Below, piece after piece: positions 11,871 through 23,160 of a stretch of 64,000 bases of DNA (the stretch's first letter is position 1; each line of letters begins with the position of its first letter). Under the pieces are notes generated by a model, which ran no database searches, was not told the origin of the DNA, and saw only the letters and a program-made list of their open reading frames with translations. This stretch comes from Raphanus sativus (taxonomy: Eukaryota > Streptophyta > Magnoliopsida > Brassicales > Brassicaceae), in assembly GCF_000801105.2 (NCBI RefSeq), contig NC_079516.1, positions 15,128,001 through 15,192,000 on the forward strand, given 5' to 3'. The position numbers and the translations under genes were made by a program.

Positions 11871-12997
11871 TTATATTATTAATCAATTTTCTTATTATTT
11901 TTTGTTTTGATAAATACTAATTATTTTATGAGTAAAAGATGTTAACTAATATTAAAACTATAATAAAAATAATATTTCTATTTTAAGTATTAATATATTA
12001 TATAACAGTTAAATTAAAGTATTAATTTTATTTTGTAATTTAATTTTCATTGTGTAAATTAAAATTTGTTATATATTTTTATTTATAATATCTGATCTAA
12101 TTATAAAATGGTAATATAAATCAAATGTATCAACTTTATTTAGACAATATTTAAATAAACAGTCTTGATTTGACCAAAAAACAGCTTTTGAAAAAAAAAA
12201 ATGCCGTTGCTACACTGCATCAGCAAATATGGTGTGATACGGTAGCAAATAAAAGAATCACACTATAATACAGTCATGTTTACTGTCCGGTTAGAAAGAG
12301 AAAACGTCAAACTGTACATTATTATACCGTTATAGCGTCCGATAGGAGTTGGCCTTAGAACACCATTATCCAGATTTTTAGTAGGCTTTTTACTGAAAAA
12401 GTAGGCTGTGATCTCCACAAAAAAAAGGTTACATAAATCGTCGGAGAAGAAACATTTGTTGAGAGTTTTTTGCACTGTTCGTGGGTCCCATCAACATGTG
12501 ATGGTCCGCGATTAGTTCTCCTTTTAATTTTTTTTTAATCAGACTAAAAAATAAGAAAAAGAATAAGAATCCCAAATAGAGTTTGTGAGATAAAGATGTT
12601 CTTAGAAGTTTTGTTTATCTCTCTTTTCCACCTTTTTCACTTTCCACTCTTTTCACTTTTTATTTACTATATTTTATTTTCGCATTTACCAATCACAACC
12701 TTAATATATATACGAAACACGACAGTTGCAAAATTACAGCATCTGAAACATCAAAGATGTGCCTTCATAACTAGGTTTCATAATATATGATGAATGTTTT
12801 GTTGTTTGTTAGTCACTGTATTCATCACGACCCGATAATGCCATAAATACATTTAATTATGGATGTGATTGTATGGCCATTATAGAGTAAATGTTTACTC
12901 CCAACTTTTAGTTACTCCAAATTCCACTGAGAAAACACCAATCAAGTGGAATATTATATATTAAACAAAATATTTTACAAATTACATAAAGTCCACT
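11871..12997. other. AT-rich intergenic sequence
   Basis: No gene is supported. A short ORF at 12596-12790 is pyrimidine-rich and low in complexity. The stretch grades into the less AT-rich island that begins at about 13,000. Confidence 0.4.
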
Positions 12998-14200
12998 TCA
13001 CATGACAAAAACAAACTCATTCAAACCCATTACAAAAACCAAAAACCAACAAAGATCCACCAACAGCCCACTCACAATCCCTAATAGAAGAAAAGAAACG
13101 GTCACATGCCTCCCCCACGTGTACAAACGCATGAGAGCGATATGCCACAAGTTGAGCAGAGATTCCACCGTCTTCACCAAATCGAAACTCGTCGCCGGAA
13201 CAACACGGTAACCACCGAAACCTGACCGAGAACAGTACCACAACAACATAATCCACCTGATTTCAGACAACCATCGTCAACGTCAGAGACCATTCCATGG
13301 AGAGCATCCATCAACAAAGCCGAGATCTCATCCGTATCACGAAACCACTACTACAAAATTAAATCCCAAATTAAAATCTCCGTCTTCATCGCCTTAACAC
13401 ATGTTCCATCGATAATCGAAATTTCATCCAAACGTACCAAAACATCAAACTGAAAATGTTGGGACTAAAGATCCCATATCAGAAATATGATGGGGAGGGA
13501 CTTGAACCACTCCACTAATTGTCAATTGGTTTTAAGTTGGAAAGCCAAGAAACTTATGATGGTATCAGAGCGGGACCAATACTTTAACCCATTAGTCCGG
13601 TCCGAAAGTGGTCCGATCAATCCATTAGCTGATGGTCCAGAGAATGTTTAGTTCTATCGAGATTGCTAGAAGAAAAAGCATTGTTTCGGTAGGGATATGA
13701 TGGATTCTACGAGATTAATGGTTATACGCATCATTATCTCGAAGGAGGATGTTGGGAGTAAAGATCCTACATCGGAAATATGATAGGAACTTAAGTAATA
13801 TAAAAAGAACTTGAAACACTCCACTAATTGCCAATTGGTTTTAAGTTGGAATCCCAAGAAACTTATCAGAAAACAAGAAAATAAACTCAAACACACCACT
13901 TCCACCACAAACCAAACCATTCCACAATCGACAGAAATCAATTTCGAAAGAACTAAAACTGGCGGCCAGAACTTAGAAAGTCTCTTTTCTTGGAGTCGTA
14001 GGCCGGCGATGGCAACTGTAGAAGCCTCCCATCCTGGAGTTGGATCGAAACAGAGCGGACATCACTTCTTTCTATCCAAACGGACAAACAACGAAAAAAT
14101 AGAAATAACACAAACATAGGGTCGGACCGACGGTGATTGTAGTAGTCCACTCCACTTTTCACCACGGCAGACTTCTAGAGAGAAAGCAGAGGATTTTCTC
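12998..14200. other. Less AT-rich island of unknown origin, interrupted by a TRIM
   Basis: Base composition is clearly more balanced than in the flanks, and several overlapping ORFs of 70-100 codons occur on both strands, none resembling a known protein. The two halves (12,998-13,456 and 13,869-14,200) are separated by the TRIM, whose 5-bp duplication shows they were once contiguous. It could be decayed coding sequence or part of a larger transposon. No product is claimed. Confidence 0.4.
13457..13868 (+). mobile_element. TRIM retrotransposon (Katydid-like), complete with TSD
   Basis: Two direct terminal repeats, 13457-13559 and 13750-13868, both begin TGTTGGGA(C/G)TAAAGATCC and share CTCCACTAATTG(T/C)CAATTGG and GGTTTTAAGTTGGAA. 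Directly after the first is TGGTATCAGAGC, the tRNA-Met primer-binding site; directly before the second is the purine tract GAAGGAGGA. The element (412 bp, no coding capacity) is flanked by the 5-bp target duplication GAAAA (13452-13456 and 13869-13873). The repeats have diverged slightly, so the insertion is not recent. Confidence 0.92.
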
Positions 14201-14403
14201 TTTCTTGTTGATGTCTTGAATACTATTTTCACCTATTTACTCTAGGGAAAAACATACACACACATTTACTATGAGTTTAGCAATTTACTCCATTTTCCTT
14301 TTTATTTCTTTCTTTTGTTTCAGCTGTTTTCCACCCTTTTTTACTCAATATTACTCCCACTAATACCAATCAAATCCTATATATGTTGATGGACTTATGA
14401 AAA

Positions 14404-14624
14404 TTGGTATATAGTTATATGCTTTTGATGGAATTAGATTTAAAAATATATCAAGGCGTAAAAAGTCATAAGTCCAAAGTTCAACGATTAATTGCAAATC
14501 CACTTAAAAGTAATATTTTGTCTATAAGATGGAGAAAGCTATTGATTTTTGTTCCCTTACCAGATTTAGATATCATTTTATTCCCAGATTACATTGCCTT
14601 AGTGAGTTTTGTTGATAGGTTTCT
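14404..14624 (+). other. Unidentified ORF segment next to the dispersed repeat
   Basis: A 101-codon ORF (14404-14709) starts here and runs into the repeat copy at 14625. Its first two thirds, with a LLIFVPLPDLDIILFPDYIA stretch, resemble no family I recognise. It may be part of the same decayed element as the repeat. Confidence 0.25.
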
Positions 14625-15010
14625 AAATTTCTCTAGGGCTTCATGCTTGCACAAGCTCAAGTTAAGTATTAGGATGGCTGAGGATGATCACTCTTGTGTC
14701 ACATGGTAGATAGAGTCCGTGTTTAAACACTTAAACTTAAGCATCTTGATGTTTGTGGACATATAGAGAACTCAGTAGTTCTCAAGAAGCTAGTACTGAA
14801 TTTGTGTGGTTCCATGCTAGAACAAGGGGTGTCGTGTCTACATGGATCTCCTTGCATTACCCAGACGATTATCACTTGCCAATTGCCATATCATATTTCT
14901 TTGACTCATCGTTTTTGCCCTTTGACAAAGGTAATTACCAAATCTTGTCGGTACCAACAAGTATCAGGTGGTTTCAGATTTATTGTCGTTTCTCTTCCTA
15001 ATCCTTTTTA
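14625..15010 (+). repeat. Dispersed repeat, copy 2 (first copy at 4770-5195)
   Basis: Similar in order and spacing to 4770-5195, with shared blocks GCTTCATGCTTGCACAAGCT, CTCTTGTGTCACA, AGTAGTTCTCAAGAA, CATGGATCTCCTTGCA and CTTTGACAAAGGTAATTACC. Two overlapping ORFs (14753-15001 and 14802-15011) read through it in different frames without a recognisable domain. Similarity fades after about 15,010, apart from a TTGCTTCTTCATCGTTGCTT block that also occurs in copy 1. Confidence 0.7.
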
Positions 15011-15199
15011 ACGTAATCTTGGAAGATCTTTTGCTTCTTCATCGTTGCTTCTCTCCATTTTTTATAATTACTCTAGGCTCTCATAACTTTCTGGTTCAAC
15101 ATATATACACTGTGGGCGACCGGAGGCAGATTCACGGAGCTTGCACTAGGTCTAGTCAGGTAAGTTTATTTTCATCCCTCTTTGTTTTGTGACTTTTTG

Positions 15200-16300
15200 A
15201 AGTGAACCTAACCAAATGGAATCTCACTTTTACTGTCATGAATGTGAATCCCTTTATTGAACACTTTCCTTGAAAAATTGAACACAAACTTCGTTCAGTA
15301 TGGTTGTATAGTGATGGCCTTTATATGCTCAAATTAATGGGCTTCTTTTTGCCCCCATCATATTCACACCATTTTCCACACGTTCTTATTGCTACGGTGG
15401 GTGCGCGAACACGGAAACTTCACCACCACACAAGTGATTGTTGTCGGCGACACGTGTTGACCGTAGAATTTAACCTTTTATCCAAAGGTTGGGCTCGCGT
15501 GTGGACCCGTGAGGAACTAACTCTTCATGTGGTTGGTTCTCGACTAGGTTCGCTTGCCGAAATTAGAACTTCCCTTTCAAAATGGGAAGTAATCCACACT
15601 AAAAGTCTCCTAGTGTAGTGGTGAGTCTCTGTTTCTCTCGTCACGTGTGCATGCATAGCTCCTCATATGACTCATTACCACGTAGGATCTTATATTAGAT
15701 CTAGTGGTAAAACGTTTTAGTTCCACAAATCGAAAATATTCTGGTCTATTTTAGTATGTTACTGTTTTTTTTGTTTTTCACTGTATGTTACTATTTTCAA
15801 ATACACAATATACCAGGGAAAAGAAACACAAATTTATGTACAAGCAGCCAACGTCCATTCTGTGGTTTGAATTTAAAATCCTCTTCTCAAGAAAATAAAT
15901 AAATAAATATCCAACTTGTATTTATCATAAAATTGTAATTTTGTTTCTCGAGTTCAAAAAATAACTGAAAATTTTACCAAAATAATAATAACAATAATTG
16001 AAAATAGAGAAAAAGATTTTGTGTGCATGATTGTTGCCGACATATTGGGGATTCATCCAACGAACCAATAAAGAAAATCAGTGTTTGTTGTTTTCTTATG
16101 CTTCGTGGGCCCCCACCAAAAGACTACCGTCACAAGCGGTCAGACACAGTCCTCGTTAAATGGGTCCCACTGACTTACCCTCGACCAATGTGAAACTCGA
16201 AGGTTCGTGTCCAGTTTCGTCACGGCGTCTGATTATTGCGACTTGACACAGGTTATGGTATCGATCCGGTTAACTCGCTGTAAACTATTTTAAATATAGT
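15200..16300. other. Intergenic sequence with less AT-rich patches
   Basis: Two patches with balanced composition, 15,300-15,700 and 16,060-16,290, contain several ACGTG-type G-box-like motifs (for example CGACACGTGTTG near 15,450 and TCACGTGTGC near 15,640). A 104-codon ORF (15304-15618) has no recognisable domain. They may be displaced promoter or decayed gene sequence. No gene is supported. Confidence 0.35.
15754..15792 (-). repeat. Micro-insertion 1: 19 nt, T-run, 10-bp direct repeats
   Basis: GTATGTTACT occurs at 15754-15763 and 15783-15792. Between them lie 19 nt beginning GTTTTTTTTG. Read on the minus strand, the insert ends in an A-rich tail next to the repeat. Confidence 0.55.
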
Positions 16301-16746
16301 GATCAAACCGGAATATAGTCAATGCAAGCTAATGAATCGAACCAGACCAATCATCCCCTTTATCGTGAGCTGTTTATTTGGCATAGTACACACAAGATCT
16401 CAATCGATCTCTATTTATTAATTACAACCTTTACAAAGTTTTTTATTAGTTTACATCATATATGGGGAGGGACCATATTCACATGTAATTGTTTATAGTA
16501 CACATTATAAAAACTGTTAATTCATACTTCAAAATGCTTATGCTAAACGTGTGTAGCTAGCTACGATCTGCGTACTTTATTTGTATTTTGAATGCTCAAC
16601 TTGTGTTTTTCTTTTCCTTTATACATTTGGTCTTCTTTTCTTTTGACAACTTACATTTTGTCTTCCAAGAATATACTCTCAATAGCCCTAGAAGATATGA
16701 CTAGCAAATTACACATGTAACGTGCATACTGAAATTAATAATTACT

Positions 16747-16795
16747 AAACCACTGTTTTTTTTTTTTTTTTTTTTGAAACTGGCCTAAAACCACT
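16747..16795 (-). repeat. Micro-insertion 2: 33 nt, long T-run, 8-bp direct repeats
   Basis: AAACCACT occurs at 16747-16754 and 16788-16795. The insert is a G, about 19 T, then GAAACTGGCCTAA, so on the minus strand it is a short unique piece with a long A tail. Confidence 0.55.
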
Positions 16796-17035
16796 ATATG
16801 TTGTTATATATGTATCCATCATGAACTGTATTAAGTGCGTTCCAATTTGATATCTTATGCATAAATAGAACATTTTATACTCTCGGTAAACAACAAAAAT
16901 ATAGAAACATTTTGAAATGGAATTATACAAACGTTTACTAATGATGGAACTAATTATCAATATTTGAGTCAAGGGCCAAGGCAAATTACAATCAGTGCAC
17001 TGCCTTTTACTGGACTTTATCAAAAGCTAGGGAGC

Positions 17036-17088
17036 ATTATTGTCATTTCCGAAAGCCTTATATTCAAAAAAAAAATTATTGTCATTTC
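17036..17088 (+). repeat. Micro-insertion 3: 25 nt with A9 tail, 14-bp direct repeats
   Basis: ATTATTGTCATTTC occurs perfectly at 17036-17049 and 17075-17088. The 25 nt between are CGAAAGCCTTATATTC followed by nine A that abut the second repeat. Confidence 0.75.
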
Positions 17089-18002
17089 TGTCATTTTCAT
17101 GCTTTTTCTACCAATCTTGTTTGGCCGGTCGTCAAAACCAGTTGCCAATATATAATCTAAAACCGGAACATTTACATAAATTATTCTCTAGAATGTAATA
17201 TTTTTTATACAATGTAACTTTTAAATTTTGTTTTTAATCATTTGACCTCTTCTTCTATAAAAATTGTAAGCTTTATAGTTAGTTTCGATATTGACCTAAA
17301 TATCTTTTGGTTAGGAAATTTATTGATATATTTTATAGATACGTATATAATACAGCAACTACACTCCTTAAATAATCACATTTAACAATATTTGTATATT
17401 TTACTTGAGAGATGTCGTTGACATACGGAAATATTGTTACCACGATAATCATATGACGCAATGCCAAATAAAGTAGTAGTATGAAATCATATTATATAGA
17501 TATATGATTAGATTCCCCAACCTTCGAATTTTATTATCTTTAGTCGCTTGATCACATTTCTGTTATGCATTCTGCTTAAGGCTTACTAATTTTATGCCAA
17601 TTAAATTGATTTTAATCATCTTATACAGTGTTCTTCATATTATTCGTATATTAACAGCATAGCCTTCAGTCCAACAAAAAAGAATATTGCATAACCACAA
17701 TGGAAAATTCAATCACTATAGTCTATTGGTCAGGATTTAAAGGTTTTACGAAAGGGTGGAGATATATATATATTTGTTTTTTGAAAATTTTAATTTTTAT
17801 ATTTCAATTTTTGTAATTATATTTATGTTAATATTAATTTAATTTGATGAAATAGTTTTTACATAAATAAAATATATTATTAGACTTAACGTTCAATATG
17901 TCATGTTTTTGTTTTAATAGAATAGATATCAAATCTGTGATTAAATTCCAGAAAATACAACTTTTTAATTATATAATGCAAAGATCATGGGAAACTTATA
18001 AA

Positions 18003-18460
18003 TCTATTATATTAAAACAGAAGTCAGAACCTTGATTCATGTATGATTTTTTTGAAAATAGACCCTTACTAGAAATGGACCCTTAATAATATATCATTCT
18101 AATATATGAATTAACTTCTATAAATCAGGTTTGGTTAACAAACACATATTTCAATCCTTATTAAAGTATTCATGTGTGATTATTTTTAAATAGATTTTAA
18201 TTAAAAATCAATTATCATTCATTTATTATTAATAATATGGTTTAATAATATATTACTTCTAATATAACCATTGACTCCTACAAAACTGGATTGGTTAATA
18301 AACCGATATTTGATTCCTTATTATTATTTGATTCCTTATTAAATGTAATTTTATTTTATAATTCTAAACATTTGATTTTTTTTACTTTACCATAAATCTA
18401 AATATTTTTGTATATAAAATAAAAATTAATACTCGTACGGTTATACGGGTTGAAATCTAG
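18003..18460 (+). mobile_element. Short non-autonomous Helitron, family 1
   Basis: Starts TCTATTATATTAAAACAGAA after an A; ends with hairpin ACTCGTACGGTTATACGGGT and TGAAATCTAG before a T. Only 458 bp, the shortest of the family here. Confidence 0.75.
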
Positions 18461-19023
18461 TGATGCATTTAAAACAGTTTGATGTGATTATTATACCCCG
18501 GAGAGACGGCATGTTTATCAAACCAGTGATCAATCTAAATATTACGAGAAAAACTATAGTATAAAATTACTTTTTGTGAAATTATTACAGATAATATATA
18601 GCGTTAACAAAAACAAATATTAAAGAATAATATAATTGACCATTTAATTAGTATTTAAAAATCACGTAAAAACTGTTGACGGTCTCTTCTACCGATAATG
18701 CTAATTGCTTTATTATCTTGCTGATTTGTAAAATAGTGAACTTTTCAGAAAAATATTTCTCTATTTTTTTTCTTTTTCATATAAGATATTTGATTTATTA
18801 CCTTTGTTACTGTGATATTTCTTGAACTTTATTAGTTGTATCTGCTTTATTTGACTTTTGATGCAACGAGTTGAGCGTATTCATCTCTTAAACCATTATG
18901 TACATAATATTCTCATATTATTATTGTCTTGTTTCTAAGAATAATCTGTACTATTATCATATACTTACATGCAAACAGCATGTTTTAACACCATTTTAAA
19001 TTATTAGAAGCCTCTAACAAAAA

Positions 19024-19069
19024 ATGGTATGATCGAAGCCAGTTACGAAAAAAAAAATGGTATGATCGA
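19024..19069 (+). repeat. Micro-insertion 4: 20 nt with A9 tail, 13-bp direct repeats
   Basis: ATGGTATGATCGA occurs at 19024-19036 and 19057-19069. The insert is AGCCAGTTACG plus nine A, with the A run abutting the second repeat. The bases before the first repeat are also A-rich, so the duplication may be a few bases longer. Confidence 0.75.
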
Positions 19070-19114
19070 GAAATTGGTTGTATAATTTTCGGAAGAAGAT
19101 ATACACGAAAGAAG

Positions 19115-19158
19115 AAGATATAAACGTTTTTTGCACACACAAAAAAAGATATAAACGT
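19115..19158. repeat. Micro-insertion 5: 18 nt, 13-bp direct repeats
   Basis: AAGATATAAACGT occurs at 19115-19127 and 19146-19158 around TTTTTGCACACACAAAAA, which has a homopolymer at both ends. A diverged third copy (AAGATATACACG) lies just upstream at 19096-19107. Confidence 0.6.
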
Positions 19159-20298
19159 ATCTCGTAGTTGTCTCTGTTTCTGATAATCCACACTTAAATA
19201 TTCTACAACTTGTCTTGTTTAATTAACCAATTTTTATTTTAAAACATAAGAAACAAATATCGTGGAGAGATTATGATTATAAAAAATGTAATTATTGAAT
19301 TTCTGATTTTCTGACATCCACAAAAGACCAAAGACATTGTCGACCATGTCTTTGTCCTTCTCTTACCATAATATAAATGACAGAGGGAACTATTACAACA
19401 CCGTACCAGAAATTTTTTTTAACTTTATAAATAATCTTTCTTGATTGTTCCATTTAATTTTGAGTTCTTTAATTTTCTTTCTCTTTGGAGCATTAAATGG
19501 ATTCTGATTATTCTCTCTCTCGCTTCCTTAGCTAACTCTTCTTCTCCGTTTGGTGCTACGTCAGCTTTTCTGACAATACGTCATCTCTACGGCGTCTCTG
19601 AGCCATCTCAACGGTCTCTAATTCTATCTCTATCTCTCTTTAATACATCTAAGTTGAATCTGACTGGTTTGTGACGAATCAAGAATGATTAAACAAAGAG
19701 GGTGAAGAGTAATCTGTTGTTGGATTTTGCCTTTTAGGTTTTCATATTTAAATATATGTTAAACAAAAGCATGCTCAGAAAGTTATGAGACTGTGATAGA
19801 TTTTTATTTTCTTGTTAGATATCACCGAAAAAGCAAAAGAAGGAGAATCTTGGAGTCTTGCAACTTGTTTTTCATTTCCTTAATAAGAAATATCTCTAAA
19901 TGTGTTTTCTATAAGGAGAAACTTGATTTCCCTTAAGAGTCAAATTTCACATTTATATTTAGTACTTATCTCAAAAGATAAACGTTTGATAATCTCAGAA
20001 GCTTGTTCAATGGAATTCCATGTCAGACTTATGAATATTATGCTAACTTAAGCTATTTTTTTCTTCTAAATCTTTTAGATTCTCTGCACTATGACTCATC
20101 TTTCTACCTTTTAAGTTCAAACCTCTGTTTTGTATTTTTTTTATTATACGTTTGGACATTATATTATGCCCTCTAGCTCTTAAAACTCTAATCCAAGAAT
20201 CTAAAACTCTCTGTTCTTTCTTGTTCAACAGATTCAAGATCATCTTACTCACTGTTGCTTGATATTTTCACCAAATAAATCATCTGGTGTTGTTAAGA

Positions 20299-22356
20299 AT
20301 GGGACATTTTTCGTCCATGTTCAGTGGATTAGCTCGATCCTTCTCCATCAAGAAAGTGAAGCACAACAATGGAACTTGCGACGCTAAGGAAGCTGCTGAT
20401 GAGATGGTGAAAGATGCAAAGAAGAAGGAGATGATTCTGAAATCATGTGGTTACGTTTATGCAGAAGGTTCTAATAACTCGGCCTCTGTTTTCTCTAAAC
20501 GCGGTGAGAAAGGCGTTAACCAGGACTGTGCAATCGTTTGGGAGGTAGTATATTAATTACAACGTTACTAACCTTTTTCCCGTTTTAAAAATCTTCTGCG
20601 TTTGCGTTTGTCTGTTAGACTTCTTGGTTCCGTTAGGTGTAGCATCTAGATTCATATCCTTTGTGCTATTTACCGCGTTTTGAGTATGTTTAGCGTTCTG
20701 ACAATTTATTTTTGGTAAACAGGGATTTGGGTGCCAAGAAGACATGATATTCTGCGGAATATTCGATGGACATGGTCCATGGGGTCACTATGTAGCCAAA
20801 CATGTAAGAAACTCGATGCCTTCATCCCTCCTATGCAACTGGCAAAAGACTCTCGCTCAAACCACACTACTAGATCCCGAGCTAGACCTTGAAGGCTCCA
20901 GTAAAAAATTCTCGAGATTCGACATATGGAAACATTCATATCTCAAGACATGTGCATCGGTTGATCAAGAACTTGAACATCACCGCAAGATTGATTCTTA
21001 CAACAGTGGCACAACTGCTATAACCATTGTCAGACAGGTAACAACATAAAAGAAGTAGTGATGCACTCGGAGTAAAAATGTTTTTGAATCGAATAAATTT
21101 AACAATTCATTAAAAACAAAAGATTTTTTGAGAATTTATAATATGTTCGTTGATAAAATGGTTTCTTGTTTTATGTAGGGTGATGTAATTTATGTATCAA
21201 ATGTAGGCGATTCACGAGCAGTGCTAGCCACCACTTCAGATGAAGGGAACTTGGTTGCTGTTCAGCTCACCCTGGATTTCAAACCGAATCTGCCTCGTTA
21301 GTTCTTTCAATCCTTCTTAAACTTACCTTTATAGATCTTAAAAAATATATGAATATTATCCTAGTAAGTTCTTGAATCTTGATATTTGTGTTTGTTTTGG
21401 TGTGAACGAAATAGAGGAGAAGGAGAGAATTATCGGATGCAATGGACGTGTATTCTGTATGAAAGATGAGCCAGGAGTCCACCGTGTATGGCAACCAGAC
21501 GCAGAAGCACCGGGACTGGCTATGTCAAGAGCGTTCGGAGACTATTGTATTAAAGAGTATGGATTGGTCTCGGTCCCTGAAGTCACTCAAAGGCACATCT
21601 CTGCTAAAGACCACTTCATCATCTTGGCTAGTGATGGGGTAAATATCTATAAACCTTGAAAACAATCAAACAATATTCATTCATCACATTCCACACACTT
21701 GAAATACTCAATTTTTTTTTTAAATGTCAAATTGTGAGAGACAGAAAAAAGTTTGAAAAGAATGAAATTGAAGTATTATTTATTTGATTTAGGGAATATC
21801 TTATTCTAATTTGGGTTCGGTTTTGGTTTGACTTTTTTTTTAATGAAAATAGCTACTATGCACTGGTTTGAACGGTTTCATTTCGGTTTTGGTTTAAAAT
21901 TAAATTGAATTTAAATTTGAAAGTAATATATGTTATAGTCTTTGGTTTTTCAGATATATAAATTTAAATTTTTGAGACAGTAATAGACATATTTTTTCAG
22001 TGTTTTTTGGTTTCCATTAAACATATTTTGCTCGTTTTGCATTGACTTGGTCTATTCTGATTGTACACTCATTATTTAAATATTTTTATAAAGTTATTGA
22101 CTTGTTTTTTTTTTTGGTTTGAACATAAAAGATATGGGATGTGATTACAAACCAGGAAGCTATAGAGATCATTTCTTCCACCACTGAGCGGCCTAAGGCG
22201 GCTAAGCGATTAGTGGAGCAAGCAGTTCGGGCTTGGAAGAAGAAGAGACGAGGAATCGCTATGGACGATATGTCCGTAGTCTGCCTATTCCTCCATTCCT
22301 CTTCTTCATCGCCATCTCTCTCGCAACACGTTCAACATGCCATGACTTTTAAGTAA
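20299..22356 (+). CDS. EGR2: Clade-E type 2C protein phosphatase, EGR type
   Basis: Five exons: 20299-20544, 20723-21037, 21179-21296, 21415-21638 and 22132-22356, all with GT-AG borders, giving 1,128 nt and 375 residues. PP2C motifs appear in order: GVNQDC (res. 72-77), IFDGHGPWGHYVA (metal-binding Asp and Gly), SGTTA, NVGDSRAVLA-type (here YVSNVGDSRAVLA), AMSRAFGDYCIK, ILASDGIWDV and DDMSVVCLF. The start is MGHFSSMFSGLARSFS, with Gly at position 2 fitting N-myristoylation. The protein is close to Arabidopsis EGR1/EGR2, plasma-membrane phosphatases that restrain growth under low water potential. I favour EGR2 (At5g27930) because other At5g278xx genes follow at 40-53 kb, but EGR1 is nearly identical. 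Intron 4 (21639-22131) is unusually T-rich. No lesion was found. Confidence 0.92.
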
Positions 22357-23106
22357 AAAGTTGTGTTGTAAATAGATTAGCGATAGCGTTGCGTTTTGTA
22401 ACATTCATTGTAAACTTTCGAATGAATTTTTTGGTCGCAGCCATAATGAGTCTCATCGTGTGATCGAGTTATAAGCTGACAGAAAAAGATGATAGGAAGA
22501 GTGAAGAAACCATATGGTGATATCAAGTGGTAATACCGTAATAGTAGTAGTAGACAACATATGCGATCATATATTAGATGCACATGTATTATGGTAATTA
22601 TTTTGAAGTTTATATGGACCATAGTATTTGAGGTGACAGCTGAGTATAGATTCATACTCTTTGTTTTGGAAGACAGTGAACTCATATTTGCATATGGTGT
22701 CATCATATGAGCAGATCAGCATATTCGATGTACTCAATAAAATGCGAGTCCATCATCATAATGTTAATTTGCTCCATACAAAATGAGAGATTGCGGTTTA
22801 GCAGCCTTATCACGATGTTGCAAGAGCTTGCACTGGTTCATTCCATCATACTGCATGTAGTGAACTAACGGTTTTAAGGTTTGTATCTAGAAAGTATGCT
22901 ATTCACTATATATTTAAACATATTAATGAATATACATGATTTTCTTACGTCAGACAATGCTGATGTTTTTATATTTATGATACTCTGACAAATTTATATT
23001 CTCACATTCTGGTTCATAGTGACAGCCAATATGATATTTCTAACAATGCGCTGGACACAGGAAATATTCATTGAATATATACAGTTGTAACCTGATACGA
23101 AAAAGC

Positions 23107-23160
<54 letters not shown>

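Larger units (their letters stand above)
18461..20298. other. Intergenic sequence and probable leader of the PP2C gene
   Basis: AT-rich to about 19,300. A pyrimidine-rich, less AT-rich stretch at 19,440-19,700 looks like a transcribed 5' leader exon of the PP2C gene, with the rest up to 20,298 a leader intron. No TATA box or splice pair could be fixed with confidence. A 77-codon ORF at 19441-19674 is probably leader sequence, not a gene. Confidence 0.4.

Noticed and set aside
10497..12355. GGGCATCTCCAACCC at the left and AGTTGGCCTTAG at the right as ends of one larger element around the Helitron
   Set aside because: The two ends are only weakly complementary and no target duplication was found.
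13002..14165. Several overlapping ORFs on both strands
   Set aside because: None resembles a known protein, they contradict each other and the region is split by a TRIM.
22377..22706. 109-codon minus-strand ORF after the PP2C gene
   Set aside because: It lies in the 3' flank of the phosphatase gene, has no domain and looks like chance.
23110..23157. (TA)n tract as a structured regulatory element
   Set aside because: It is an ordinary dinucleotide microsatellite.
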